Of a stretch of DNA of 64,000 nucleotides, positions 1 to 8,684 are shown piece after piece. Below the pieces are notes generated by a model. That model was given only the letters and a program-made list of their open reading frames with translations. It was not told where the DNA came from and did not search any database. The DNA comes from Lagierella sp. GTDB taxonomy: Bacteria > Bacillota > Clostridia > Tissierellales > Peptoniphilaceae. Made by a program: the position numbers and the translations under genes. The DNA lies in NCBI RefSeq assembly GCF_029983815.1, contig NZ_JASBYU010000009.1, positions 1-64,000 of the forward strand, in the 5' to 3' direction. Within the stretch, counting starts at the first letter, position 1; the number at the start of each line of letters is the position of its first letter.

Positions 1-21
1 AAGGCACTTCCTGAGTGCCTA
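1..21 (-). terminator. Probable terminator downstream of murJ
   Basis: An inverted repeat AGGCACT / AGTGCCT with a five-base loop lies about 50 bases beyond the murJ stop codon. The tail of the structure is cut by the window edge, so the U-tract cannot be judged. Confidence 0.5.
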
Positions 22-70
22 ATTATAATATCAATTTTATTTAACCTTGTCAAGGAATTTTTAAAAGAAT

Positions 71-1618
71 TTATTTTTTTGTTAACTTGCTTTTTACAAC
101 CTCTAGAATATTGTTGAATTCATCGAATTTAATTAAATACAGAACAAATCCATATGTTACAATTCCTATTATTGTAACCCCTATCAATCTTAAAAGTAAA
201 ATTAAATTTCCCGCACCTGTTATCTTATCCAGTATATTATTGCTATAATAGACGACTAGACCCATTATCAAGGTAGAAAATAATATTTTAATAAGGCTAA
301 TAAAGTAGTATTTTATATCCAATTCATCGATTTTTTTCTTTAATAGCACTATCAATATAAGGGTTTCTATTATACAGGATATGCTAAAAGCCAAAGCTAC
401 TCCTTTATAATCAAGGTATTTTGTCAATATGAAACTACCAACGATATATAATCCACTTGTTATTATCTGGTTGAAGAAAGGAACTTTTGTATCTTGTAGT
501 CCAAAGTACACACGATTCAAGTATATCCTTAGTCCAGCCGCTGTGAACCCAACAGCATATAATTGTAGTGCTGTAGATGTTAAAATCGTATTTTCCTGGG
601 TAAACTTTCCTCCTTCATATATTAGGGAGATTAAAGGTCTTGCCAACAGTATTACTCCACAGGTGAATGGAATCAAGATCATAGTTGTTATGACTATCCC
701 CTTGTCTATTACTTTTCTTATAAATTCTTTATCTCCTGAGTTAAAGGCCTTAGCTAAGGATGGATAAAGTACGGTGGATACGGAAGTAATGGACATAGAT
801 AGGACAGCTCCAAATAAATTGTAGGAAGTTCTTAGAACGGTTTTACTTCCCTCTGTCAGCCCAGAAATAATTCCATTTATAACGGCATTTGCTCCTTGGG
901 ATATTATTTCTTTTGAAGTCAGTGGAACCATAAGGTACATGGTCTCTTTTAAATATCCATTTTTATTATCAATCTTCCAAACATGCTTGTATTTTTGTCT
1001 TTTTAAGAATAAATATAAGAACACACTCTGGGCTATTGCTCCCAATGTGGTAATGTAGGATAAGTTGATAATATTTGTATACCTTCCTACTAATAATAAT
1101 CCTATATAAAAGGTCAAATTCACAATTATTCCAACGGCGGCAAAGGGAGCAAAAATATTTAAGGAGTTTAAATAGGCTCCAAAACAGGATACAAGTCCTA
1201 GGAACAAAATAGATGGAGCAATTATTCTAACCATTTTCACAGTTATATCAAAATGTTCTTTTGGAAAATTTGGAATGATAAGTTCCACTAGGTTACCCGC
1301 AAATAAAATTACAAAGATCACTAAAAAAACATTTATCAAGGTGACCGCATTTACAATCTTACTAAAATAAGCATCCCTTTCTTCTAGGTTATAGGTTTCT
1401 TTTGCTTTTGACATAATGGGAATGATTACAAGATGAATCGTGGTATTTACCACCACTGTCAATATCAACGCTATCTCATTTGCGTAATTAAAGGCATCGG
1501 TATAAACCGACTGTCCATAAAAATATCCTATTAGGGACTGTCTGAATATCCCCATTATTTTCGAGGCTAATCCTATCAAAAATATTAAAATTGAGGATTT
1601 AAAAAAATTCGGTTTCAT
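71..1618 (-). CDS. murJ: Lipid II flippase MurJ
   Basis: Polytopic membrane protein of the MVF/MurJ family (MATE-like fold, about 14 transmembrane segments), which moves lipid II across the cytoplasmic membrane for peptidoglycan synthesis. The reading frame is open further upstream. I chose the ATG at 1618 (515 residues) because AGGAGG sits four bases before it and the next residues, MKPNFFKSS, lead straight into the first hydrophobic helix. Length is normal for the family. It stands alone with its own promoter, divergent from an ECF S component. Paralogues of this fold also move other lipid-linked glycans, so the exact substrate is inferred from family membership. Confidence 0.88.
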   Translation of the reverse strand: MKPNFFKSSILIFLIGLASKIMGIFRQSLIGYFYGQSVYTDAFNYANEIALILTVVVNTTIHLVIIPIMSKAKETYNLEERDAYFSKIVNAVTLINVFLVIFVILFAGNLVELIIPNFPKEHFDITVKMVRIIAPSILFLGLVSCFGAYLNSLNIFAPFAAVGIIVNLTFYIGLLLVGRYTNIINLSYITTLGAIAQSVFLYLFLKRQKYKHVWKIDNKNGYLKETMYLMVPLTSKEIISQGANAVINGIISGLTEGSKTVLRTSYNLFGAVLSMSITSVSTVLYPSLAKAFNSGDKEFIRKVIDKGIVITTMILIPFTCGVILLARPLISLIYEGGKFTQENTILTSTALQLYAVGFTAAGLRIYLNRVYFGLQDTKVPFFNQIITSGLYIVGSFILTKYLDYKGVALAFSISCIIETLILIVLLKKKIDELDIKYYFISLIKILFSTLIMGLVVYYSNNILDKITGAGNLILLLRLIGVTIIGIVTYGFVLYLIKFDEFNNILEVVKSKLTKK

Positions 1619-1643
1619 ATTTCCTCCTTGCATAATCAATGAG

Positions 1644-1694
1644 ATTGTACCACACACTTATGTATTATACAAAAATTTAAAGTTAATGTATAAT
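1644..1694. promoter_or_regulatory. Overlapping divergent promoters for murJ and the ECF S component
   Basis: On the minus strand TTGTAT (1667-1672) and TACAAT (1644-1649) are separated by 17 bases and would serve murJ. On the plus strand TTATAC (1665-1670) and TATAAT (1689-1694) are separated by 18 bases and would serve the ECF gene. The two -35 elements share bases, so the promoters may compete. Confidence 0.55.
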
Positions 1695-1713
1695 GGTTAT
1701 CAAGGAGGTAATT

Positions 1714-2223
1714 ATGAATACAAGAAAAACTGTTTATGGCGCAATAATTTTAGCAATCGCTATTGCCTTGCCAGGAATATTTCATAGTACTGGCATTCCA
1801 GGAAATATCTTTTTACCAATGCACTTGCCAATTTTTATCGGCGGCATGCTATTGGGACCATTGTACGGGATGTTGCTAGGAGTCTTAGCTCCTATAATCA
1901 ACTTTTTTATATTTACAATGCCACCAATTCCAATTTTATATATCATGGTATTTGAACTTATGGCATATGGACTAGTTTCTGGATTAATCTATAAAAAAAC
2001 CAACAAGTTGTTCTTATCATTAATCATTTCAATGATCATTGGAAGAATTGTAGCTGCAATAGTAGTTTTAGCACTTACTAAGTTATTAGCGGGATTCGAC
2101 GCAAATCCATTAATTTGGTTTAAGGGTTCCTTTGTAACTGCATTGCCAGGAATACTTCTTCAACTATTCCTAGTTCCAATTATAGTTTCAAGAACTCAAA
2201 AGAGCATTAAAGAAAAATTTTAA
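1714..2223 (+). CDS. ECF transporter S component, substrate unknown
   Basis: Small integral membrane protein (169 residues, five to six hydrophobic segments) with the look of an energy-coupling-factor substrate-binding subunit. The motif MHLPIFIGGMLLGPLYG is typical of one S-component family found in Firmicutes. S components bind a vitamin or its precursor and dock onto a shared EcfA-EcfA'-EcfT module, which is not in this window. The ATG at 1714 is preferred over an upstream in-frame start because it follows AAGGAGG at ideal spacing. No riboswitch or neighbouring biosynthetic gene hints at the substrate. The family call is good, the ligand is open. Confidence 0.72.
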   Translation: MNTRKTVYGAIILAIAIALPGIFHSTGIPGNIFLPMHLPIFIGGMLLGPLYGMLLGVLAPIINFFIFTMPPIPILYIMVFELMAYGLVSGLIYKKTNKLFLSLIISMIIGRIVAAIVVLALTKLLAGFDANPLIWFKGSFVTALPGILLQLFLVPIIVSRTQKSIKEKF

Positions 2224-2234
2224 TTTAAAGTTTT

Positions 2235-2280
2235 AAATACAAAAAAGAGAACTCGAATTTGAGTTCTCTTTTTTGTATTT
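2235..2280. terminator. Bidirectional terminator between ECF S gene and M23 hydrolase gene
   Basis: A perfect 20-bp inverted repeat with a six-base loop, AT-rich at its outer end, gives a U-rich tail in both directions. It sits between two convergent genes. Confidence 0.9.
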
Positions 2281-2301
2281 TTAAATCAATTTTATTGTTT
2301 A

Positions 2302-3636
2302 TTATCTCACATAATTTAACGGATTAGTATGAGCACCGTTTATTCTCACTTCAAAGTGTAGATGTGGACCTGTAGAATTTCCTGTTGAACCCATTAACGC
2401 TATGGTTTGTCCCTTGGAAACTGTACTACCAACGGATGCCACAAATCCTGATAGATGGGCATAGTATGTAACTATACCATCTGAATGTTGAACTTTCATA
2501 AGATTTCCATAACTTCCGCTATATCCAGCAAAAATTACAGTACCTGATTCTGCAGCAACAACAGGTGTTCCCATTGGTGATGGAATATCAATTCCTGTAT
2601 GGAATCCGGTATGGATAGATATAGTTCTAAATCCATAACCACTGGAAATTCTTCTAGAGCTTGGTACTGGCCAGCCTAACATGCCACTTCCAAGATTTCC
2701 TGTATATGAATTTTGAACATTGCTTGGTTTTGCAGCGTAAGAAGTGTTTGAATTATAAGAAGAAACTTTATTTCTGCTTGAATACTTTGCTTGACTTGCC
2801 CTTGCTTGGCTCGCCCTTCTAGCAGCTTCTTCTCTTTCTCTTCTCAAAGCAGCTTCCCTTGCACGTCTTTGTCTTTCTGCTTCAGCTTGTCTTTCTTTTG
2901 AAATATTTTGTTCTAAAGCTTGAATTTCAGATTCCAATTTATTTATTTCTACTTGATTAGCTTCCTGTTCTCCAGATTTTTGAGTTATTAAAGCCAATTT
3001 GTCAGCCTTTGATTGATAAAGTTGTGCATTTTTATCGTCTAATGACGCCTTTGTAACTTCAAGGGCTGTCTTTTTACCTTTAAGCTCATCTTTTTTTGCA
3101 TCTATCAATAATTTATTATCTTTAAGACTATTGATTAAGTCCTTATCATATTGTGTAATAAATTTCATAGTTGAAGCCTTTGATAAAAGGTCATCAACAT
3201 CTTCAGATGAGAATATGATGTCTAAGTAACCAACTTGACTATTCATATACATAACCGAAACTCTTTCTTCAAATTCTTTTTGATTTGTAGAAATCTTTTC
3301 TTCAAGTGCCTTGATCTCTTCTAATGTCTTTTCAATGTCACTTTCCAACTGAGAAATTTGAGCTTCCAGTTCCCTTATTTGAGCTTCCAATGCAGCAATA
3401 TTATTGTCTAGTTCTGAAACTTCATCAGAAAGTTGATTCTTTTCAGATTCTAGATTGTTAATATTATTTCTTAAATCATCTACTGACTGAATAGCTTTGT
3501 TTTTTTCGCTTTCCATTTCAGTTATTGACGCTGCTAAGCCCTTATGGCTAATAGCAAAACATGATGATATAGTCAAAGATGTTGCCAATGCGATTGTCAA
3601 TAACTTTTTCTTACAGTAACCGTTCTCCAATTTCAT
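2302..3636 (-). CDS. Secreted coiled-coil M23 peptidoglycan hydrolase (PcsB/CwlO/EnvC-like partner of FtsEX)
   Basis: 444 residues. A signal sequence (about 1-36) is followed by a long charged coiled coil (about 38-260), an Arg/Ala/Ser-rich linker with a run of basic residues, and a C-terminal M23/LytM metallopeptidase domain (about 325-444). The zinc-site motifs HTGIDIP and HLHFE are intact, so it should be catalytically active, unlike degenerate LytM regulators. It is the third gene of ftsE-ftsX-M23 with only five bases after ftsX. In the known FtsEX systems the coiled coil binds FtsX and ATP hydrolysis by FtsE switches on wall cutting during division or elongation. Direct control by FtsEX is inferred from this gene order and architecture. 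Confidence 0.88.
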   Translation of the reverse strand: MKLENGYCKKKLLTIALATSLTISSCFAISHKGLAASITEMESEKNKAIQSVDDLRNNINNLESEKNQLSDEVSELDNNIAALEAQIRELEAQISQLESDIEKTLEEIKALEEKISTNQKEFEERVSVMYMNSQVGYLDIIFSSEDVDDLLSKASTMKFITQYDKDLINSLKDNKLLIDAKKDELKGKKTALEVTKASLDDKNAQLYQSKADKLALITQKSGEQEANQVEINKLESEIQALEQNISKERQAEAERQRRAREAALRREREEAARRASQARASQAKYSSRNKVSSYNSNTSYAAKPSNVQNSYTGNLGSGMLGWPVPSSRRISSGYGFRTISIHTGFHTGIDIPSPMGTPVVAAESGTVIFAGYSGSYGNLMKVQHSDGIVTYYAHLSGFVASVGSTVSKGQTIALMGSTGNSTGPHLHFEVRINGAHTNPLNYVR

Positions 3637-3641
3637 CCTCC

Positions 3642-4541
3642 CTATACTCTTAAGTATCTTCTAATGGACAATAACGAACCTATTGTACCAATTCCAACTC
3701 CTAAAGTCAAAAATATAATTAAAATATCCATTTTTAAAAATTCTAAAGGTATTAAATACCCTGCCAATGTCCGTTTAACAGATTCGGCAAATCTTTCAAA
3801 AATGAATCCATAACCAAAGTAAATCACTCCATAGGCAAGTAGCGCTCCTATTAGTCCAAAGACCATACCTTCTACTATGAAAGGTCCAGTTATAACTCTA
3901 TTTGTAGCTCCAATATACTTCTTGATTTCAATTTCTTTCTTTCTTGCATAAACCGTAAGTTTTATAGTATTGGAGATAATAAATATAGAGATTATCACTA
4001 AAGCTCCTACGCCTATCGCTCCACCGATGTGAACGTAATTTGATATTTTCATAACTCGTTCTACAGTGTCCTTGTAGTACTCTACTTTTACGATTCCATC
4101 CAATGTGTTGGCTTCTTTGGCAAACTCATTGGCTTGGTCCAATTTATTTAATGATACTACAAAGGATGGTGGTAATGCTTTTTCCAAACCTTCTAGTATG
4201 TAACTATCAGATTCTCCTATAGTTTTTTTATATTCTTCCAAAGCATCTTTACTGGATTTGTATCTAACATTTTTAATGTATTGACTTTTGTCCAATCTAT
4301 CTCTAATGTCGTCTATTTTACTTTGTTCCACATCAGGGTTTAGATATAAAATAACTTGATCAACTTTTCCCTTTAAGTCAACAACGTACTGATTAAGGGT
4401 TAAGGCTGATATCAGCATCGCTCCAAGTATCATTAACGCTAACATAATGGATACAACAGAAGCAAACCCCATGGCCCTATGGCTCCATAGACTCTTTATA
4501 CCTTCTTTAAGAGTGGCAAAAAATATTCTAATTCCCTTCAT
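3642..4541 (-). CDS. ftsX: Cell division ABC transporter permease FtsX
   Basis: 299 residues with the FtsX layout: one N-terminal transmembrane helix, an extracellular domain (about residues 50-165), then three more helices. The longer reading frame begins with GTG, but AGGTGG lies just before the ATG at 4541, which overlaps the end of ftsE by 14 bases and implies translational coupling. FtsX does not transport a known solute. It passes the FtsE ATPase signal to the outside of the cell, where it binds a peptidoglycan hydrolase, here most likely the adjacent M23 protein. Confidence 0.9.
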   Translation of the reverse strand: MKGIRIFFATLKEGIKSLWSHRAMGFASVVSIMLALMILGAMLISALTLNQYVVDLKGKVDQVILYLNPDVEQSKIDDIRDRLDKSQYIKNVRYKSSKDALEEYKKTIGESDSYILEGLEKALPPSFVVSLNKLDQANEFAKEANTLDGIVKVEYYKDTVERVMKISNYVHIGGAIGVGALVIISIFIISNTIKLTVYARKKEIEIKKYIGATNRVITGPFIVEGMVFGLIGALLAYGVIYFGYGFIFERFAESVKRTLAGYLIPLEFLKMDILIIFLTLGVGIGTIGSLLSIRRYLRV

Positions 4542-5211
4542 AACTGCCACCTATTTCATCCCTTATTATATTACCCTTACTCAAGTGAATAACACGTTTC
4601 TTTAGCTTATCCACCACTGATTTTTCATGGGTGATCATAATAACGGTAGTTCCCTTTTTATTTATTTCCTCAAGAGCTTCTACTATTTCCCATGAAGTAA
4701 TGGGATCAAGATTTCCAGTAGGCTCATCTGCAATTAGCAATTTAGGATCCACAATCAAGGCTCTTGCTATTGAAACCCTCTGTTGCTCTCCACCTGATAA
4801 CTCATTCGGAAAGGCTCTTTCCCTTCCTTCTAAATTAACAATTTGTAGAAGTTCCGGTATTCTCTGTTTGATACTCTTTCTGGAAAATCCCAAAATCTCC
4901 ATTGCATATTGTAAATTTCCATAGACCGTCTTGTTTTCCAAAAGTCTAAAATCTTGGAAGACTACACCTACTTCTTTCCTTAACATAGGAATTCGTCTAG
5001 CTCTTAATTTGGTAACATCTTCTCCAAACATGAAGATGTATCCCTTTGTTGGATTTTCTTCCTTTAACATAAGTTTTAACAAAGTAGACTTTCCTGCTCC
5101 ACTTTCACCTATGATAAAGACAAACTCTCCTTGCTCTATTTCTAAATCAATATGATCCAGTGCGACAATATTGTTTTTATAAACTTTGCTAACATTTTTA
5201 AATTTTATCAA
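4528..5211 (-). CDS. ftsE: Cell division ATP-binding protein FtsE
   Basis: 227-residue ABC ATPase with Walker A GESGAGKST (35-43), signature LSGGEQQR (about 138-145) and Walker B LLIADEP. It is the cytoplasmic ATPase of the FtsEX complex that controls extracellular peptidoglycan hydrolases. The start is TTG at 5211, supported by AGAGGTGATGC just upstream. There is no in-frame ATG nearby. It is the first gene of the operon, directly behind a promoter with a WalR-like box. Confidence 0.92.
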   Translation of the reverse strand: MIKFKNVSKVYKNNIVALDHIDLEIEQGEFVFIIGESGAGKSTLLKLMLKEENPTKGYIFMFGEDVTKLRARRIPMLRKEVGVVFQDFRLLENKTVYGNLQYAMEILGFSRKSIKQRIPELLQIVNLEGRERAFPNELSGGEQQRVSIARALIVDPKLLIADEPTGNLDPITSWEIVEALEEINKKGTTVIMITHEKSVVDKLKKRVIHLSKGNIIRDEIGGSYEGN

Positions 5212-5238
5212 AGCATCACCTCTTATCTCACTTCAATA

Positions 5239-5279
5239 ATTATATCACAGGATTTACAATTAGTTACAAAACGGTTACA
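5239..5279 (-). promoter_or_regulatory. ftsE promoter with WalR/VicR-type box
   Basis: The minus strand has an extended -10, TGATATAAT (TATAAT at 5239-5244). Upstream, two direct copies of TGTAAC at 5274-5279 and 5263-5268 are separated by exactly five bases, matching the published WalR consensus TGTWAH-N5-TGTWAH. A third copy, TGTAAA, lies at 5253-5258. The box covers the -35 region, as expected for activation. Confidence 0.65.
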
Positions 5280-5333
5280 AAAAACGCCAATTTTTTTACT
5301 TTTTCTTCCTAATTCTTACATTTTTTTAATATT

Positions 5334-5363
5334 TTGTTAAATAATTGGTTTTTTAGGTATAAT
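5334..5363 (+). promoter_or_regulatory. Promoter of the 5-formyl-THF cyclo-ligase operon
   Basis: TTGTTA (5334-5339), an 18-base spacer and TATAAT (5358-5363), with the ribosome site AGAGGTGG following directly. Confidence 0.65.
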
Positions 5364-5381
5364 AAGCTTAGAGGTGGTAGT

Positions 5382-5948
5382 ATGGATAAGAAAACCATAA
5401 GAAAGAAAATCATCTCAAAGCGAGATGAATTGCCTTTTGATAAAAAAGAAAAAATGGATGAACAGATAGTCAAAAGGTTTAAAGATCTTAAATTTATTGA
5501 AGAGCATGAAAATATTTTTTCCTATGTGAGTTTTGGTTCTGAAATAAATGTAGGTGACATCCTTTCAGAAATTCTGAAACAAAAGAAAAATCTTTATGTT
5601 CCCTATATAGATAAGGAAGATAAAAAGATGTATCTTTGTAAGATCGAAGATCTAAGTAAAGATTTAGAAAGAGGATACTATGGAATTCGAGAGCCAAAAA
5701 AAAATTTACGAATTCCTATAAATAATGATATTATAGACTTGGTCATTTCGCCAGGTGTAGCTTTTACAAAGGAAAAGTATCGTATTGGATATGGCGGAGG
5801 GTATTACGACCGTTTTTTTGCGTCGCTAAACTCCAGTCCATTGGTGGTGGCTTTGGCTTATGATTTCCAAGTATTGCCAGAACTTCCAATAGATTCATAC
5901 GATATACCTGTTGATATGATTATAACAGAAAAGCAGATTATTCGATAA
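5382..5948 (+). CDS. 5-formyltetrahydrofolate cyclo-ligase
   Basis: 188 residues of the MTHFS/YgfA family, which uses ATP to turn 5-formyl-THF into 5,10-methenyl-THF and so rescues stored or inhibitory folate. Seen here are the basic N-terminal helix with KKTIRKK and the family's nucleotide-binding motif GYGGGYYDRF near the C-terminus. The ATG at 5382 is chosen over an upstream in-frame ATG because AGAGGTGG precedes it and family alignments begin at this helix. The next gene starts 11 bases after its stop, so the two are probably one transcript. Confidence 0.88.
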   Translation: MDKKTIRKKIISKRDELPFDKKEKMDEQIVKRFKDLKFIEEHENIFSYVSFGSEINVGDILSEILKQKKNLYVPYIDKEDKKMYLCKIEDLSKDLERGYYGIREPKKNLRIPINNDIIDLVISPGVAFTKEKYRIGYGGGYYDRFFASLNSSPLVVALAYDFQVLPELPIDSYDIPVDMIITEKQIIR

Positions 5949-5959
5949 TAGGAGGAAAT

Positions 5960-7144
5960 ATGAGAAATTTAGGTGTTGTAGCAAGAGGGTTAAGAACTCC
6001 AATCATAAAAAAGGGAGACAATCTACTGGAAATTATGGTGGATACTTTGGATAGGGTTCATAGAGAAGATAATATCGAGTTTCGAGATATGGATGTCATT
6101 GCAATAACAGAATCCATACTAGCACGCGCTCAAGGAAATTATGCAACCATCGACCAAATTAAAAGTGATTTCAACAGAAAATTCAAGGAAGAAATTGGTG
6201 TGGTATTCCCTATTACAAGTAGAAATAGATTTTCTATAATCATGAAGGCTATAGCAGAGACCGATAAAAAAATTAAAATCTTTTTTAATTTTCCTTCTGA
6301 CGAAGTAGGTAATGCTCTTTTTGATAAGTCCTTGTTAATTGGTAAGGATATAAATATTTATAACGATATACTAAATGAAGAGGAATTTAGAAATTTAGTC
6401 GGAGAAAAAAATTATCATATTTTCACCGGAATAGATTATGTCGACCTTTATAAGGGATTTAGAGAAAATAAAGATATTGAAGTTTACTTTACAAATAATC
6501 CCGAACAGATTGCAAAGTTGTCTAAAGAAATTCTAATCTGTAATATCCACGATAGACTTTACTATAAGAATATATTCAGAGAATTAGGATTAGAAACTGT
6601 GCTAAGTCTTGACGATATGTTAAATGAATCCGTTGATGGAAGTGGATATAACGAACTTTATGGACTTTACGGTTCCAATTTGTCAAGTGAGGACTCAATT
6701 AAATTATTCCCTAGAGATTCTCAAGAATTCGTTGAAAAATTACAAGATGAATTGATAAAGAAATATAATGTAAACTTTCAGGTAATGATCTATGGAGATG
6801 GAGCTTTTAAAGACCCCGTTGGAAAGATTTGGGAATTAGCGGATCCAGTCGTATCACCAGGCTTTACAAAGGACCTACAGGGAACACCAAATGAATTGAA
6901 GATCAAATACATTGCAGATACGGATTTGAAAGATTTAAACGCCGATGAAGCCCTTGTAACATTAAAGGACAAAATCTCTAAGAAAGATAAAAATCTAGTT
7001 GGACAGAACGCTTCACTAGGTACCACTCCTAGACAGATCACAGATCTTTTAGGGTCATTATCGGACTTAGTAAGTGGATCAGGAGATAAAGGTACACCTG
7101 CTGTTCTTATACAAGGTTATTTTGATAACTTAGCTTCAAATTAA
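5960..7144 (+). CDS. Coenzyme F420-0:L-glutamate ligase-like protein (CofE family)
   Basis: 394 residues with the CofE-type fold at the N-terminus (VVARGLRTPIIKKGDNL, then AITESILARAQGNYATI) and the family motif GDGAFKDPVGKIWELADP in the C-terminal half. In archaea and actinobacteria CofE adds glutamates to F420. Firmicutes of this type are not known to make F420. A CofE-family protein (FolC2) has been described as a folate glutamyl ligase in chlamydiae. Coexpression with a folate enzyme suggests a folate or related gamma-glutamyl substrate here, but that is inference. A canonical folC is also present at 34.7-36.0 kb. The protein is longer than archaeal CofE (about 250 residues). Confidence 0.72.
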   Translation: MRNLGVVARGLRTPIIKKGDNLLEIMVDTLDRVHREDNIEFRDMDVIAITESILARAQGNYATIDQIKSDFNRKFKEEIGVVFPITSRNRFSIIMKAIAETDKKIKIFFNFPSDEVGNALFDKSLLIGKDINIYNDILNEEEFRNLVGEKNYHIFTGIDYVDLYKGFRENKDIEVYFTNNPEQIAKLSKEILICNIHDRLYYKNIFRELGLETVLSLDDMLNESVDGSGYNELYGLYGSNLSSEDSIKLFPRDSQEFVEKLQDELIKKYNVNFQVMIYGDGAFKDPVGKIWELADPVVSPGFTKDLQGTPNELKIKYIADTDLKDLNADEALVTLKDKISKKDKNLVGQNASLGTTPRQITDLLGSLSDLVSGSGDKGTPAVLIQGYFDNLASN

Positions 7145-7165
7145 TTAATAGTAAAAACAATTCTT

Positions 7166-7192
7166 AGGCCTCGATTTGAGGCCTGTTTTTTT
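7166..7192 (+). terminator. Terminator after the CofE-like gene
   Basis: AGGCCTC / GAGGCCT stem with a five-base loop, followed on the plus strand by G and seven T. Confidence 0.88.
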
Positions 7193-7233
7193 AACCTAAA
7201 AATAAGTATAAGCTTATACAAAAAATTCCCACT

Positions 7234-8031
7234 CTAATTTTTGTCCCCTTTTACCATAAGTATAGCTATTAAAGTGACCACTCCAATTATCACAATACTA
7301 CCTCCAGGTTTTAAGCTTAGATAAAAAGATGATAAAAGTCCTAAAATCACATATAGTACTCCAAGCATAACTGAGTTGATTACAGTTTTTCTAAAGGATG
7401 CTGAAATTTTAATAGCTCCTGCAACCGGGAGTACCATTAAAGATGATATGGTCAACACTCCTACAATTCTAGATCCCATACCTACAGAAAGCGCCGTCAA
7501 AAGAGTAATCATAAAGTCCAACCGCCTTACAGGCAACCCAGTTAAAGACGCTACCTTCTCGTCAAAGATTATATAGACTATACCAGTATAGTATCTAATG
7601 TAAAAGAAAATAACAAAAGAGGTAATAAGCGCTATTATAAGAAGTTCAAGATTACTAATAGCTGCAATAGAACCAAAAAGAAAGGAGTTTAAACTCTTAG
7701 AACCAGGAATAAAATCGGATGCTACAGCAGCCAATCCAACTCCTAGGCTCATTACAATCGCAATGGCCATATCGGCATTTTTCGGAAACTTTTTTCTTAA
7801 AAAGTCTATGAATAAAGACGCGATCAGACAAGATATTATCGAGCCTATTACAGGGTTAATACCTATAATAAGACCAAAGGCAACTCCTGCCAGTGAGCTA
7901 TGGGAAAGGGCATCTCCCAAATTAGAGGATTTCCTACATACCATAATCGTTCCTATTAGAGGTATCGATAGTGCAATAAGTAGTCCAGCTAAAAAAGATT
8001 TTAAAATAAAATCATAATCAAATATACTCAT
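7234..8031 (-). CDS. Zinc/manganese ABC transporter permease (ZnuB-like)
   Basis: 265-residue ABC-3 family membrane protein with about eight hydrophobic helices and the family stretch KSSNLGDALSHSSLAGVA, followed by GMGSRIVGVL near the C-terminus. It forms the membrane channel of a divalent metal importer. Its start overlaps the end of the ATPase gene by four bases. It is the last gene of znuA-znuC-znuB. Metal choice (Zn versus Mn) is inferred from the His-rich binding protein. Confidence 0.85.
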   Translation of the reverse strand: MSIFDYDFILKSFLAGLLIALSIPLIGTIMVCRKSSNLGDALSHSSLAGVAFGLIIGINPVIGSIISCLIASLFIDFLRKKFPKNADMAIAIVMSLGVGLAAVASDFIPGSKSLNSFLFGSIAAISNLELLIIALITSFVIFFYIRYYTGIVYIIFDEKVASLTGLPVRRLDFMITLLTALSVGMGSRIVGVLTISSLMVLPVAGAIKISASFRKTVINSVMLGVLYVILGLLSSFYLSLKPGGSIVIIGVVTLIAILMVKGDKN

Positions 8032-8684
8032 AGCACATCCACCACCCTTTGATCTTTAACTCTCAAAACCCTTGAAAAATAAGGCTTACAAAACTCCATC
8101 TCATGAGTTACCACTAAAATTGTAATCCCGTGAAATTTATTTAAATGCTCTAAAATTCCAAATAATATTTTCTTACTGTCGCTATCTATCCCAGCCGTTG
8201 GCTCATCAAAAATCAAAACCTGCGGGTTGTCAACTAATTCCTTTGCAATAAGAATTCGTTGTTTTTCACCACCGGACATATTATTGAAATCATAGTCCTT
8301 TTTTTCACACATCTTTACCATAGATAGTGCATTGTTCACCTTGGAATTGATTTTCTTTGATGGAATTTTAAAAAATCCCATCTCATCATATAGATTTAAA
8401 GAGATAATCTCCTCGGGAGTAATGGAAAAAGACATATTCTTTTCAGCAAGCCTTTGTTCCAGATAACCAATAGATACATTTTTGTCGGAGTTTTCCCCCA
8501 ATATTACCTGTCCGCTATCCGGTTTTAACTGTCCTAGAATAAGCTTTAAAAGAGTGGTCTTACCTTCACCATTATCTCCAGTTATCCCTACAAATTCTCC
8601 ACTTTTTATTTTTAGATTTACATTTTTTAAAAGATCTTTCTTATAGCCGAAAGAAAGATCTTTTAGTTCCACAATATTTTCCAT
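8028..8684 (-). CDS. Zinc/manganese ABC transporter ATPase (ZnuC-like)
   Basis: 218 residues with Walker A GDNGEGKTT, a Q-loop at GYLEQRL, signature MSGGEKQR and Walker B VLIFDEPTAG. It energises metal import with the permease and binding protein on either side. Its first codon overlaps the last base of the binding-protein gene, which implies tight cotranslation. Confidence 0.87.
   Translation of the reverse strand: MENIVELKDLSFGYKKDLLKNVNLKIKSGEFVGITGDNGEGKTTLLKLILGQLKPDSGQVILGENSDKNVSIGYLEQRLAEKNMSFSITPEEIISLNLYDEMGFFKIPSKKINSKVNNALSMVKMCEKKDYDFNNMSGGEKQRILIAKELVDNPQVLIFDEPTAGIDSDSKKILFGILEHLNKFHGITILVVTHEMEFCKPYFSRVLRVKDQRVVDVL

Noticed and set aside
7206..7219. Palindrome GTATAAGCTTATAC near the end of the zinc permease gene
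   Set aside because: No loop and no U-tract; likely chance in AT-rich DNA, though a weak operator cannot be excluded.
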